This document shows, piece by piece, positions 1 to 7,672 of a stretch of 42,299 bases of DNA (positions are counted from its first letter, which is position 1; every line of letters starts with the position of its first letter). A program made the position numbers and the translations under genes. This stretch comes from a bacterium (GTDB taxonomy: Bacteria > Acidobacteriota > Thermoanaerobaculia > Multivoradales > J023), in assembly GCA_024226315.1 (NCBI GenBank), contig JAAELT010000302.1:1-42299 (forward strand), given 5' to 3'. The notes under the pieces are model-generated. The model searched no databases. It was not told where the DNA came from and saw nothing but the letters and a program-made list of their open reading frames with translations.

Positions 1-426
1 CAGGTGGTCGAGCAGGCGGACGCCCGCCACTTCGCCGACGGCGCGCAGCCGGCGAGTGACGTCGAGGTCTGCCGCGCTCGGCTCCAGGTCGCCGTCCGGG
101 CGGTTGTGGAACAGGATCATGCCGGCGGCGTCGAGGATCATGCCGGGACCCACCAGGCGCCGCGGTTCGACCTCGATCGGGCCCGTGTAGCCGAGGGAGG
201 GCAGCGAATAGGCCATGGGGCGGGCGTCATCGTCCACGAACAGCGCGCCGATCAGGTCGACGCGGCGGTGGGCGGAGAGCACTTTGCGGGCGAGCAGCCT
301 GGCCACGTTCTCGGGCAGCCGGTAGTCCGGCGGCTCGGCGCCGTTGCCGCTGCTGCCGGGCAAGGGCCAGAGCCGGAAGCGGCTGAGGGCGCTCAGGAAG
401 AGGTCGTCCAGAGGGTGGGTGTTCAT
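1..426 (-). CDS. RadC-like JAB/MPN-domain protein (5' part, runs off the left edge)
   Basis: The minus-strand frame opens with ATG at 424-426 after a GGGAGG ribosome site and stays open to the window edge (142 residues seen). The segment around residues 91-142 matches the RadC/UPF0758 core: a metal-site loop followed by VTRRLR and LLDHL. RadC proteins have a JAMM-like fold and no settled biochemical role despite the old DNA-repair name. The usual loop is HNHPSGDPEPS. Here it is HNRPDGDLEPSAAD (residues 107-120), so the second metal His is Arg109 and the Ser is Asp111, while His107, Ser117 and Asp120 remain. This predicts weakened or lost zinc binding. The N-terminal 50 residues lack the helix-hairpin-helix seen in classical RadC. 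The family call is solid; activity is doubtful. Confidence 0.75.
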   Translation of the reverse strand, partial: MNTHPLDDLFLSALSRFRLWPLPGSSGNGAEPPDYRLPENVARLLARKVLSAHRRVDLIGALFVDDDARPMAYSLPSLGYTGPIEVEPRRLVGPGMILDAAGMILFHNRPDGDLEPSAADLDVTRRLRAVGEVAGVRLLDHL

Positions 427-445
427 CTCGCCTCCCGTGAGTGGG

Positions 446-574
446 TCATCGCTCGGTGGTCCCCGGCTCCGGCTCGGCCCCGCTCGAGGTGCCTCCGCCG
501 GGCTCCGGCACCCACTCAAGGTGCGGTGCACGTTGGGCATCGGGCCGTCGAGCGTCTGTTTGGGCTGGCCACAT
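446..574 (-). CDS. small ORF upstream of the RadC-like gene, hypothetical
   Basis: A 42-codon minus-strand frame begins at ATG 572-574, eight bases after a perfect AGGAGG, and stops at 446-448, about 20 bases before the RadC-like start. The product is Pro/Glu/Gly-rich (ends in EPEPGTTER), with no membrane segment or recognisable domain. The strong ribosome site and the position directly ahead of the next gene on the same strand favour real translation, perhaps as a leader. The skewed composition could also arise by chance in GC-rich DNA. Confidence 0.35.
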   Translation of the reverse strand: MWPAQTDARRPDAQRAPHLEWVPEPGGGTSSGAEPEPGTTER

Positions 575-1044
575 GGCGCAGTCCTCCTGAGCGACTCCAC
601 AGGTCACTGTTGACAAACAAGATCTTTGACGGGTGGCCTCTCAGTATCTAGCACCTGGAGCGAGCCCGTCTCGTTCGCCAGATCAGGAGCCCCGGGCGGT
701 TGCAGCCCTCCGGGTTCTGGCTTGCTGGCGGCGAATGCGTACGGAAACCAAGTGTGGTTCCGTTGTGCACGCACCCTACCTGATGACCCGGGCTTAACAC
801 AAGGCATAACTACGCAATACGCGAGTTAACCACCGTAATAGCATCATGGCGTGCCCGGAGTTCACAAAAAAAGTTAGAACTCGGAGTAGAATTATCTACC
901 CGACTCGGGGGTTTTCTCACTACCTCGGTAGACTTCGGCGGGGATCGGCCCTGGCAGAACTCGAACTGGGGAAGAACCCTCACGCGACCCGATCACCTTC
1001 CCGGTCGCCCCGAGGATCGGAGCTTCTGGCGGGGCGGCCGAGAG

Positions 1045-1100
1045 TGCGCGCGCGCGCAAAAAAAATGCGCGCGCGCGATTCGAAAATGCGCGCGCGCGCG
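1045..1100. repeat. three alternating TG(CG)n tracts
   Basis: Alternating purine-pyrimidine tracts occupy 1045-1057, 1066-1077 and 1087-1100 (13, 12 and 14 bp). They are separated by short A-rich spacers: a run of eight A plus T-side bases, then ATTCGAAAA. Such tracts are classical candidates for left-handed DNA under negative supercoiling. No coding function is apparent. Confidence 0.7.
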
Positions 1101-1209
1101 GACTCGAATCAGAGATTCTCTGTCTGGCGTTGAAGATTAGCGTTGAAGGCGTTATTTCCGCCCGCCGAGCCCGCCCGGCGCGCGCGCAAGTTCGTTTTCG
1201 GGCGTTTCT

Positions 1210-1368
1210 AGCTCCCGGTTCGAGCGTCTCGAACCGGGAGCTGGCTCTACTAGCTCCCGATTCGAGCGTCGTAAATCGCGAGCTAGCTCAGCCAGCTCCC
1301 TATTCGAGCGTCGTAAATCGCGAGCTAGTTCAGCCAGCTCCCGATTTGAGAGTCGCGAATCGGGAGCT
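1210..1368. repeat. 42-bp tandem array of four palindromic units
   Basis: Four 33-bp palindromes start at 1210, 1252, 1294 and 1336, exactly 42 bp apart, joined by 9-bp spacers. Unit 1 is perfect: 15-bp arms (AGCTCCCGGTTCGAG and its complement) around a 3-base loop. Units 2 and 3 carry shared mismatches in the right arm (GTAAATCGCGAGCT). Unit 4 has an 11-bp outer stem. Because 42 is divisible by three, both strands stay open through the array and would encode 14-residue repeats (SNREL on both strands). I favour a structured intergenic repeat over a protein, since no plausible start or ribosome site precedes it. Confidence 0.85.
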
Positions 1369-1508
1369 AGTTCGAGATTGGCTCGCTTCTGGTCGCTCGA
1401 ATCCAGCAGGTTTGCGCCGGGGCCAAGGCTCTGGCAGAGCAAATGCCTCGGCGCAGACTGAGTCGGCGGGTGCTGACAGCTCCACGGTTGAAGTCATAGA
1501 CTCCCGGT

Positions 1509-1961
1509 ATGTTGCGGGTCGCGATCCTCTCCGATACCCATGGACTCCTGCGCCCCCGGGTGCTCGAGCTGGTTGCCGGCAGTGACCGGATCCTCCACGC
1601 CGGTGACGTAGGCGACCCGGCGATTCTCGACCAGCTGCGACAGGTCGCGCCGGTCGCGGCAGTGCGCGGCAACATGGACGGCGGCGGGCTGTCGAATCTG
1701 CCGGCGACCGTCGCCGGCGAGCTCGACGGCCTGCCCTACCGCATGACCCACCGCCGCGAAGACATCGACCCGGCCTGGCCTCGGGAGGCTGGGCTGATCG
1801 TCTTCGGGCACTCCCATCGACCCGAGCTCGAATGGCGCGGCGGCTGCCTGCTGCTCAACCCCGGTGCGGTCGGGGCGCGCCGCTTCAAGCTGCCGCTGAC
1901 CTTGGCGCTGGTGAGGGTGACGGACGGGCGCCTGGTGCCGGAGATCGTCGCGGTGGAGTAG
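1509..1961 (+). CDS. YfcE/MJ0936-type metallophosphoesterase
   Basis: This 150-residue calcineurin-like phosphodiesterase has the ordered metal ligands of the family: SDTHG (Asp9, His11), AGDVG (Asp33), RGNMD (Asn55) and GHSH near residue 105, followed by LLNPGAVG. Length and motif spacing fit YfcE/MJ0936 enzymes, small two-metal phosphodiesterases active on model diesters with mostly unknown natural substrates. It should be cytoplasmic, with no signal peptide. The ATG at 1509 places the conserved Asp nine residues in, as in relatives. The dipeptidase gene starts 10 bp after its stop, suggesting one transcript. The upstream gap holds the palindromic array, so its promoter must lie in or near those repeats. 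Confidence 0.9.
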   Translation: MLRVAILSDTHGLLRPRVLELVAGSDRILHAGDVGDPAILDQLRQVAPVAAVRGNMDGGGLSNLPATVAGELDGLPYRMTHRREDIDPAWPREAGLIVFGHSHRPELEWRGGCLLLNPGAVGARRFKLPLTLALVRVTDGRLVPEIVAVE

Positions 1962-1971
1962 AGGCAGCCCT

Positions 1972-3114
1972 ATGAGCATCCCCTCGGAAGCCGCGGCCGT
2001 CCACCGCGACGCCATCGTGTTCGACGCGCACACCGACTCCCTGCAGCGGGTGCTGGTGAGTGGGGACGATCTCGGCCAGCGGACGGGGGGCGATCCGCTG
2101 GTGGAGCGCGGCGACTTCCCGCGCTTCCGCGAGGGCGGTGTGAACGCCCAGGTCTTCGCGGTGTGGGTAGACACCATCTTTCTGCCGGACCACGGCGTGC
2201 GGCGTGCGTTCCAGCAGATCGACGCCTTCCACCGCATGCTCGAAGCCAACCCCGACGCGGTGGCGTTCGCCCGCGGCCGCGACGACGTCGAGGCGGCGGT
2301 GGCCGGCGGCAAGCTCGCCGCTCTGCTGTCGATCGAGGGCGGCGACGCCATCGGCGGCGACCTCGGCATCCTGCGGATCTTCCACCGGCTCGGCGCCAGC
2401 TCGATGACGCTGTGCCACTCGCGTTCCACCGACTGGGTGGACTCGTCGACCGACGAGCCGCGTTGGAACGGCCTCTCGGGCTTCGGCGTCGAGGTGCTGC
2501 GCGAGATGAATCGCCTGGGCATGGCGATCGACGTCTCCCACACCTCGGACGCCGCCGTGCGCCAGGCGATCGAAGTGTCGCGGGCACCGGTGATCGCCTC
2601 GCACTCCAACTGCCGGGCGCTGTGCGACCATCCGCGCAACCTGAGCGACGAGCTGCTCGCGGCGATCGCCGAGTGCGGCGGGGTGGTGGGGATCAACTTC
2701 TATTCGGGCTTCCTGGATCAGGCCTATCGTGACCTGTTCCTGGAGACCTACGGCGACGTCTTCGCCGGTTTCAACCAGCCGCCGACCGTACCGCGGGAAG
2801 AGCTCGAGGATCTGGCTCGAGAAAGGCTGTACCAGATCGGCAAGGACGACCTTCCACGGCCACCCTTCGAGACCCTCCTCGACCAGATCGACCACGCGGT
2901 CGAGCACGCCGGCATCGACCACGTGGGTCTGGGCGGCGATCTCGACCTGCCCCACATGTCGACCCCGGCCGGCCTCGACGACGTCACGGCCTATCCGCTG
3001 ATCACCGCGGGCCTGGTGGACCGGGGCCACTCGCGGGAGGACGTCGTCAAGATCCTCGGCGAGAACTTTCTGCGCGTGCTCGCCGACGTGCAGTCGGCGG
3101 CGGAAGTCTCCTAG
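1972..3114 (+). CDS. membrane dipeptidase, peptidase family M19
   Basis: The 380-residue product belongs to the renal-dipeptidase family of binuclear zinc hydrolases. Visible ligands are His20 and Asp22 (FDAHTDS), a bridging Glu in SIEGGDAIGG near residue 120, the SHSNCRALCDHPRN segment with two His, and GLGGDLDL near the C terminus. The last is GSDFDG in many relatives, so the Asp is kept while its surroundings differ. These enzymes cleave dipeptides, including D-residue dipeptides in bacteria. No signal peptide or lipobox is present, so a cytoplasmic location is likely. It follows the phosphoesterase by 10 bp on the same strand. Just after its stop is a small hairpin (GTGGAC/GTCCAC, near 3127-3143) that could attenuate readthrough into the ACP operon. 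Confidence 0.92.
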   Translation: MSIPSEAAAVHRDAIVFDAHTDSLQRVLVSGDDLGQRTGGDPLVERGDFPRFREGGVNAQVFAVWVDTIFLPDHGVRRAFQQIDAFHRMLEANPDAVAFARGRDDVEAAVAGGKLAALLSIEGGDAIGGDLGILRIFHRLGASSMTLCHSRSTDWVDSSTDEPRWNGLSGFGVEVLREMNRLGMAIDVSHTSDAAVRQAIEVSRAPVIASHSNCRALCDHPRNLSDELLAAIAECGGVVGINFYSGFLDQAYRDLFLETYGDVFAGFNQPPTVPREELEDLARERLYQIGKDDLPRPPFETLLDQIDHAVEHAGIDHVGLGGDLDLPHMSTPAGLDDVTAYPLITAGLVDRGHSREDVVKILGENFLRVLADVQSAAEVS

Positions 3115-3186
3115 GAACTTGTAGGAGTGGACCTTGTGTCCACCCGCCGGGGCATGCCGCGGTGGGGTAGACTCGGCAGCCCGACC

Positions 3187-3429
3187 ATGACCAGAGACGA
3201 GATCCTCCACCGCATTGCCGAGGTGGCCCGCGACAAGCTCGAGCTGAAGGTCGAGGTGCGCCCGGAGACGCGCCTGGTGGAAGACCTGGAGCTCGACTCG
3301 ATCCGTCTCCTGACCCTGGCCATGGAGGTGGAGGACCGCTTCGAAATCTGTCTCGACGAGGAAGACGAGGAAGGCATCGTGACCGTCGCCGACCTGGTCG
3401 ACGTGGTGGGGAGGAAGCTTGCCGCCTGA
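3187..3429 (+). CDS. acyl carrier protein (phosphopantetheine-binding)
   Basis: The 80-residue four-helix carrier protein has the pantetheine attachment site LELDSI, with Ser38 as acceptor. The acidic helix after it (EVEDRFEICLDEEDEE) is typical of ACPs. I chose ATG 3187, which gives a normal ACP length; an in-frame start at 3127 would add a Pro/Arg-rich tail unlike any ACP. A TAGACT box about 20 bases upstream may be its -10 element. The acyl-AMP ligase frame overlaps its stop, so the pair are almost certainly partners: the ligase would load a fatty acid onto Ser38. This is a dedicated carrier rather than the housekeeping AcpP, judging by context. Confidence 0.88.
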   Translation: MTRDEILHRIAEVARDKLELKVEVRPETRLVEDLELDSIRLLTLAMEVEDRFEICLDEEDEEGIVTVADLVDVVGRKLAA

Positions 3430-5170
3430 GACCCTGAACCAGCTTCTCGAGCGCGCCGTGGGCTTCCCGGACACCGGGCTCCGGCTGCTCGATCGGCGTG
3501 AGCGTGAGCAGTGGGTGCCCTGGCCCGAGATCCATGGCGGCGCCGTCTCGGTGGCCGGTGGCCTCCGGTCGAAGGGCATCGAGGCGGGACAGCGTGTGGC
3601 GCTGATCTACCCCACCGGCCGCGAGTTCTTCGACGCCTTCTTCGGCATCCTGCTGGCGGGCGCCGTGCCCGTGCCCCTCTATCCACCGGTGCGCCTGGGC
3701 CGGCTCGACGAGTATCACCAGCGCACCGCCGCCATGCTGCGTGCTGCCGGCGCCCGGCTGGTGCTGGCCGACCGGCGCGTCCGCCGCCTGCTGGGGCCGA
3801 CGGTCGCCGCCGCAAGCCCGGTGCTGGGCTGCCTGACCCTGCGCGACTTGCCGAGAGACGCCGGCTCTGACGTCGTCCAGGTCGAGCCGGACGCGCTGGC
3901 CCTGGTGCAGTTCTCCTCCGGCACCACCGTCGAGCCCAAGCCGGTGGCGCTCTCCCACCGCGCGATCCTGGCTCACGTCCGCGCGCTCAACAGCTTCTGG
4001 CCCGACTCCGACGAGGAGATCCACAGCGGTCTCAGCTGGCTGCCGCTCTACCACGACATGGGGCTGATCGGCTGCGTGTTCCCGGCGCTCGAGCGCCCCG
4101 CGGTGTTGACGCTGCTCGGCCCGGAGGTCTTCGTCGCCCGCCCGGCAATCTGGCTGCGCGCCATGTCGCGCTACGGCGCCTCTATCTCGGTGGCACCGAA
4201 CTTCGCCTACGGCCTGTGTGTGGACAAAGTGCGCGATGATGAGCTCGACGGCGTCGACCTGAGTGCCTGGCGTGTCGCCCTGAACGGAGCGGAGCCGGTG
4301 GCGCCCACGGTGCTGCGGGCGTTCCAGGAGCGGTTCGCCCGCTGGGGTTTCCGGCCCGAGGCGCTGACTCCGGTCTACGGCCTGTCCGAGGCGACCCTCG
4401 CGGTCACCTTCTCGGCCTTGGGCCGCCCGCCTCACGGCGAGCGTTTCGATCGCGAGATCCTGGCCACCGAGGGCCGCGCCGAGCTCGCCGCCGAGGGCAT
4501 CGAGCTGATGTCCGTGGGCCGGCCCCTGCCGGGTGTCGAAGTACGGATCGCCGGCGCGGCCTCGCAAGAGCTGCCGTCCGGTCAGGTCGGGCGGGTCCTG
4601 GTCAAGGGGCCGTCAATCATGGAGGGCTACCTGGGCCGCCCCGAGGCTACCGCCCGCGCGCTGCACGACGGCTGGCTCGACACCGGCGATCTCGGTTTCT
4701 TTCATGGCGGTGAGCTGTTCCTCACCGGTCGCGCCAAGGACGTCGTGATTTTGCGTGGGCGCAACTATCAGCCGGCCGAGATCGAGCACGCGGTTGAGGC
4801 TGTCGACAGCGTGCGGCGCGGCTGCTGCGTGGCAGTCAGCCACCTGCCCGAGGGCGCGCCCGGTGAGGAGCTGCTGATCTTCGTCGAGTTCAGGCGCGGC
4901 AGCTCGCCGACATCGACCGCGGTTCTACCGAAGGCCTGTACCGAGGCGGTCCTCGCCGCCACGGGTCTGAAGCCCGACCGGGTTCTGGTGCTCGAGCCGG
5001 GCACCCTGCCGCGCACCTCCTCGGGCAAGCTGCGCCGGCAGGAGGCCCTGCGTCTGCACCTGACGGGTGAGCTCTCGGCGCCGGACCGGGTCACCCCGTT
5101 GCTTTTGACCGGTGCACTGGCGCGTTCGGCCCTGGCGTTCGCGCGCACCAAACCGGAAGCGGCGAAGTGA
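3419..5170 (+). CDS. fatty acyl-AMP ligase (FAAL), ANL superfamily
   Basis: This 583-residue adenylate-forming enzyme activates a fatty acid as acyl-AMP, probably for transfer to the adjacent ACP. Motifs in order are FSSGTTVEPK near residue 165 (P-loop), LPLYHDMGLIG near 208 (characteristic of FAALs), VYGLSEATLAV (A5 motif), DTGDLGF near 420, GRAKDVVILRGRN (hinge) and SSGKLRR with the catalytic Lys near 537. Both domains are complete. The start is uncertain: TTG at 3419 overlaps the ACP stop by 11 bp and sits only a base or two after GAGGAAG, so a start slightly downstream is possible. Its own stop overlaps the next gene by four bases (GTGA). Confidence 0.92.
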   Translation: MPPETLNQLLERAVGFPDTGLRLLDRREREQWVPWPEIHGGAVSVAGGLRSKGIEAGQRVALIYPTGREFFDAFFGILLAGAVPVPLYPPVRLGRLDEYHQRTAAMLRAAGARLVLADRRVRRLLGPTVAAASPVLGCLTLRDLPRDAGSDVVQVEPDALALVQFSSGTTVEPKPVALSHRAILAHVRALNSFWPDSDEEIHSGLSWLPLYHDMGLIGCVFPALERPAVLTLLGPEVFVARPAIWLRAMSRYGASISVAPNFAYGLCVDKVRDDELDGVDLSAWRVALNGAEPVAPTVLRAFQERFARWGFRPEALTPVYGLSEATLAVTFSALGRPPHGERFDREILATEGRAELAAEGIELMSVGRPLPGVEVRIAGAASQELPSGQVGRVLVKGPSIMEGYLGRPEATARALHDGWLDTGDLGFFHGGELFLTGRAKDVVILRGRNYQPAEIEHAVEAVDSVRRGCCVAVSHLPEGAPGEELLIFVEFRRGSSPTSTAVLPKACTEAVLAATGLKPDRVLVLEPGTLPRTSSGKLRRQEALRLHLTGELSAPDRVTPLLLTGALARSALAFARTKPEAAK

Positions 5171-6321
5171 CGCCGGCCGGAACGATTCGCGACACTGACG
5201 TCCTGGTCGTCGGCGGCGGCCCGGCCGGTCTGGCCACCGCCATCGCCTCTCGCCTCGAAGGCCTCGACGCGCTGGTCGTCGAGCGCCGCCGGCCGCCGAT
5301 CGACAAGGCCTGCGGCGAGGGCCTGATGCCCGACGGCCTGGAACGCCTGCGCCGGCTCGGCGTCGAGCTCGATCCGGCGCGTCAGTCCCCTTTCCGCGGC
5401 ATCCGCTACATCGATGGCGACACCGTCGCCGAGGGCCGCTTCCCCGGGGTGAACGGCGCCGGTGTGCGGCGCCTCGACCTGCATCGGGCGCTCGCGGCGC
5501 GCGCCGAGGAGGTCGGCGTGGATCTGCGCTGGGGTACCCGAGTCGAAGCGCTCACCGGCACCGGCGTCGAGACCGACTCGGGTTCGCTCTCGGCGCGCTG
5601 GATCGTCGGCGCCGACGGCCTGCGATCGCGTCTGCGTGCCTGGGCCGGGCTCGACGCGCCGCCCGCGCGCCGGCAGCGGTTCGGCGTGCGCCGCCATTTC
5701 TCCGTGGCGCCATGGTCCGATTGCGTCGAGGTTTACTGGGCGGACGACTGCGAGGCCTACGTCACCCCGGTGGCCGCGGACGAGGTGGGCGTCGCCATGC
5801 TGTGGAGCCCCCCGAAGGGGGGCAAACGCAACACAGTCGGCCGCAAAGCCGGCTTCGATCAGCTGATGGCGAGCTTCCCGCGGCTGGCCGAAAGCCTCGC
5901 CGGCGCGCCGGCGGCATCGAAAGACCGGGGCTGCGGGCCGCTGCGCCAACGGGTCAAGGGCGTGACTCGCGGCCGCCTGGCCCTGGTGGGCGACGCCTCG
6001 GGCTACGTCGACGCCATCACCGGTGAGGGTCTGTCGCTGGCATTCCACCAGGCCGGCGCCCTGGCCGAGGCGATGAAGGCCGGCGACCTGCGCCTCTACG
6101 CCCGGGCGCACCGCCACATCGCCGCCGTGCCCGACGCCATGACCCGCCTGCTGCTGTGGATCGAGCGCCGCCCGGCCCTGCGCCGCCGGGTCATCCGCGC
6201 CCTGGCCCGCGAGCCCACCGTCTTCTCGCGCCTGCTGGCCATCCACTGCCGTGCCCTGCCCGTCCGCCGGCTCGGCATCGAGACCGCGCCCCGGCTGCTG
6301 TGGCGGATGGTTCAGCCCTGA
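5167..6321 (+). CDS. FAD-dependent oxidoreductase, geranylgeranyl-reductase/halogenase-like
   Basis: The 384-residue flavoprotein opens with a Rossmann dinucleotide fold (VLVVGGGPAGLATA near residue 13), has CGEGLMPDG after it, and ends the FAD site with RLALVGDASGYVDAITGEG near residue 275. This is the pattern of the geranylgeranyl-reductase and flavin-monooxygenase group, which reduce polyene chains or hydroxylate/halogenate carrier-bound substrates. It starts with GTG overlapping the ligase stop, so it is translationally coupled. I infer that it modifies an acyl group presented on the ACP, or a lipid built from it. No polyketide synthase, methyltransferase or transporter is adjacent, so the product cannot be named. 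Confidence 0.85.
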   Translation: MTPAGTIRDTDVLVVGGGPAGLATAIASRLEGLDALVVERRRPPIDKACGEGLMPDGLERLRRLGVELDPARQSPFRGIRYIDGDTVAEGRFPGVNGAGVRRLDLHRALAARAEEVGVDLRWGTRVEALTGTGVETDSGSLSARWIVGADGLRSRLRAWAGLDAPPARRQRFGVRRHFSVAPWSDCVEVYWADDCEAYVTPVAADEVGVAMLWSPPKGGKRNTVGRKAGFDQLMASFPRLAESLAGAPAASKDRGCGPLRQRVKGVTRGRLALVGDASGYVDAITGEGLSLAFHQAGALAEAMKAGDLRLYARAHRHIAAVPDAMTRLLLWIERRPALRRRVIRALAREPTVFSRLLAIHCRALPVRRLGIETAPRLLWRMVQP

Positions 6322-6329
6322 GAGGCTCG

Positions 6330-6734
6330 TCAGGCCCGCTTGTAGATCATCCCCATGACGCCGCCGACGATCACCATATTGATCAGGACGATGCCGCCCT
6401 GGCACCAGGACAGGTAGTACGGAAAGCCCTCGTAGATGAGCGCGTCGTAGAACCTGACCCAGAAGGCGACCAGGCCGAAGAAGAAGCCATAGGTGGCTCC
6501 GCCCTTGAAGCCGTCCGCCCAGCACTGGCGCGTCTTGGCGAAGAAGATGGCCGCGAAGATGGAGATGCAGAGGGCGACAAGAGTGAAGTAGAGGGGGTTC
6601 GTATCCCCCTGGGTGAAAACATCCGGGTACTTGGCGTAGGTGCTCCCCATGATCAGCACGTGCATGACGAACTCGACGATGCTGAGCGCGATACCGCCAA
6701 CCACACCAGTCAGGATTGCCTTCTGCCAGTTCAT
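6330..6734 (-). CDS. small four-helix membrane protein, hypothetical
   Basis: The 134-residue product has about four hydrophobic segments: near residues 7-30 (GVVGGIALSIVEFVMHVLIM), 49-66, 79-95 and 110-130 (GIVLINMVIVGGVMGMIY). It ends in the short positive tail YKRA. I do not recognise a named family. Glycine-rich helices and a Trp-Cys-Gln pair before the last helix suggest an integral inner-membrane protein rather than an exporter. It converges on the FAD-reductase operon with only 8 bp between stops. A GGAGAA ribosome site lies just before its ATG. Confidence 0.7.
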   Translation of the reverse strand: MNWQKAILTGVVGGIALSIVEFVMHVLIMGSTYAKYPDVFTQGDTNPLYFTLVALCISIFAAIFFAKTRQCWADGFKGGATYGFFFGLVAFWVRFYDALIYEGFPYYLSWCQGGIVLINMVIVGGVMGMIYKRA

Positions 6735-6871
6735 GAGCGTTCTCCTTCCTCGTCCCCTGGGACGGAAGAGTCAGTGACCAGATCGGGATCTTGGCCCCGA
6801 TCATACCCCAGACCCCGGGTGTTCGAGCGCACGCCCTCTGCGAGATCGACCTGGACGAGGCGTCTGGGCGC

Positions 6872-7672
6872 TCAGAACGCGACGTCCAGGATCCGGTGGC
6901 GGCTCTCGAAGCCGGCCTTCGCGATGGCCCGCCGCGCCCCGGCGTTGTCTACTGTGGTCGAGCAGATGGGCACGAGGTCCCGGTCGTAACACAGCTGCTT
7001 GAGCCGCCACAGCACGTGGGGCGCGACTCCCCGCCCCCGGTGGCGGCGCATGGTGATCACGCCCAGGTCGGCGACAGGAGGCTGGCTCTCGCTCACTCGC
7101 GCCTCACCGGTTCCCAGGACCTCGCCCCCGAGGCGCAGGGCGTAGAGCTCGCGGCGCGCGAGCAGGTTCTCGAGATAGCCCATGAGCCAGTCGCCCGGAT
7201 CCTCGTCGAGGCTCTCGCGCTGAAGCTCGGCGATCACGCCGAGCTCGCCGGCTTCCACGACGTCGAAGGAGGCTCCTGCCGCGCCCGCGAGCGGCACCTC
7301 GCGGCGATCATGGTCGTGGTAGAGCCGGGTGTGGACCCTGACCGCCTTCTGCAGGTCGAGGGTCAGGCCCAAGAAGAGGGGATCCGCGGTGCTCACCATG
7401 GCGCCTTTCACCTCGTCGCGGGCGACGATTCCGGCGAAGATCCCCGCCGCCGCGTGTTCGGATGCCGCGTCGACGAAGAACTGCAGCAGCCGGCCCTCGT
7501 CGTTGACGCAGAAGTAGCCCACCGGTTCCCCCGCCGAGCGGATCTCCCGGTGGCGGCTCATCGTCGCGAAGGCCTCCCACATGCCGTCGAACGGGGCGAC
7601 CTGGGAGACCAGCCAGGCCCGCCGGAGGTCGGCGAGGTCTTCGCCGGAGGCCGGTTCCGAGATCTCGATCAT
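6872..7672 (-). CDS. GNAT-family N-acetyltransferase
   Basis: The 266-residue protein has a C-terminal GNAT domain: strand LGVITMRRHRGRGVA near residue 200-214 (the R-x-x-G-x-G/A acetyl-CoA loop), then DNAGARRAIAKAGF and the closing strand. The N-terminal half is a second, diverged GNAT-like lobe without the pyrophosphate loop. Tandem arrangements of this kind occur in small-molecule acetyltransferases; the substrate is unknown. Its ATG overlaps the stop of the upstream glycosidase-like remnant in an ATGA, so translation may depend on that broken frame. Confidence 0.85.
   Translation of the reverse strand: MIEISEPASGEDLADLRRAWLVSQVAPFDGMWEAFATMSRHREIRSAGEPVGYFCVNDEGRLLQFFVDAASEHAAAGIFAGIVARDEVKGAMVSTADPLFLGLTLDLQKAVRVHTRLYHDHDRREVPLAGAAGASFDVVEAGELGVIAELQRESLDEDPGDWLMGYLENLLARRELYALRLGGEVLGTGEARVSESQPPVADLGVITMRRHRGRGVAPHVLWRLKQLCYDRDLVPICSTTVDNAGARRAIAKAGFESRHRILDVAF

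Larger units (their letters stand above)
575..1508. other. gene-free, repeat-rich gap between divergent genes
   Basis: No frame here looks like a protein gene. About 660-800 can fold: AGCCCG and ATCAGG (near 664 and 685) pair in nested order with CCTGAT and CGGGCT (near 779 and 790). Inside, GCGT/ACGC plus CGGAA/TTCCG form a hairpin at about 736-773. That is the shape of a rod-like small RNA, but I match it to no named family. Further right lie three alternating CG tracts (1045-1100) and a four-unit palindromic array (1210-1368). Confidence 0.5.

Noticed and set aside
626..829. Short ORFs on both strands near the left gap
   Set aside because: They coincide with the foldable stretch and show no protein-like pattern.
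1210..1368. CRISPR array
   Set aside because: Units are contiguous 42-bp repeats with 9-bp joints, no variable spacers of normal length, and no cas gene.
1130..1585. Protein gene encoding the 14-residue SNREL repeats
   Set aside because: It starts inside the CG-rich gap without a ribosome site, and its end overlaps the phosphoesterase start; both strands are equally open.
3127..3186. Upstream start for the acyl carrier protein
   Set aside because: Would add a 20-residue Pro/Arg/Gly tail unlike ACPs and includes a hairpin region; ATG 3187 gives the normal length.
4768..6804. A 678-codon minus frame opposite the ligase and FAD reductase
   Set aside because: Lies antisense to two well-supported enzymes and has no domain of its own.
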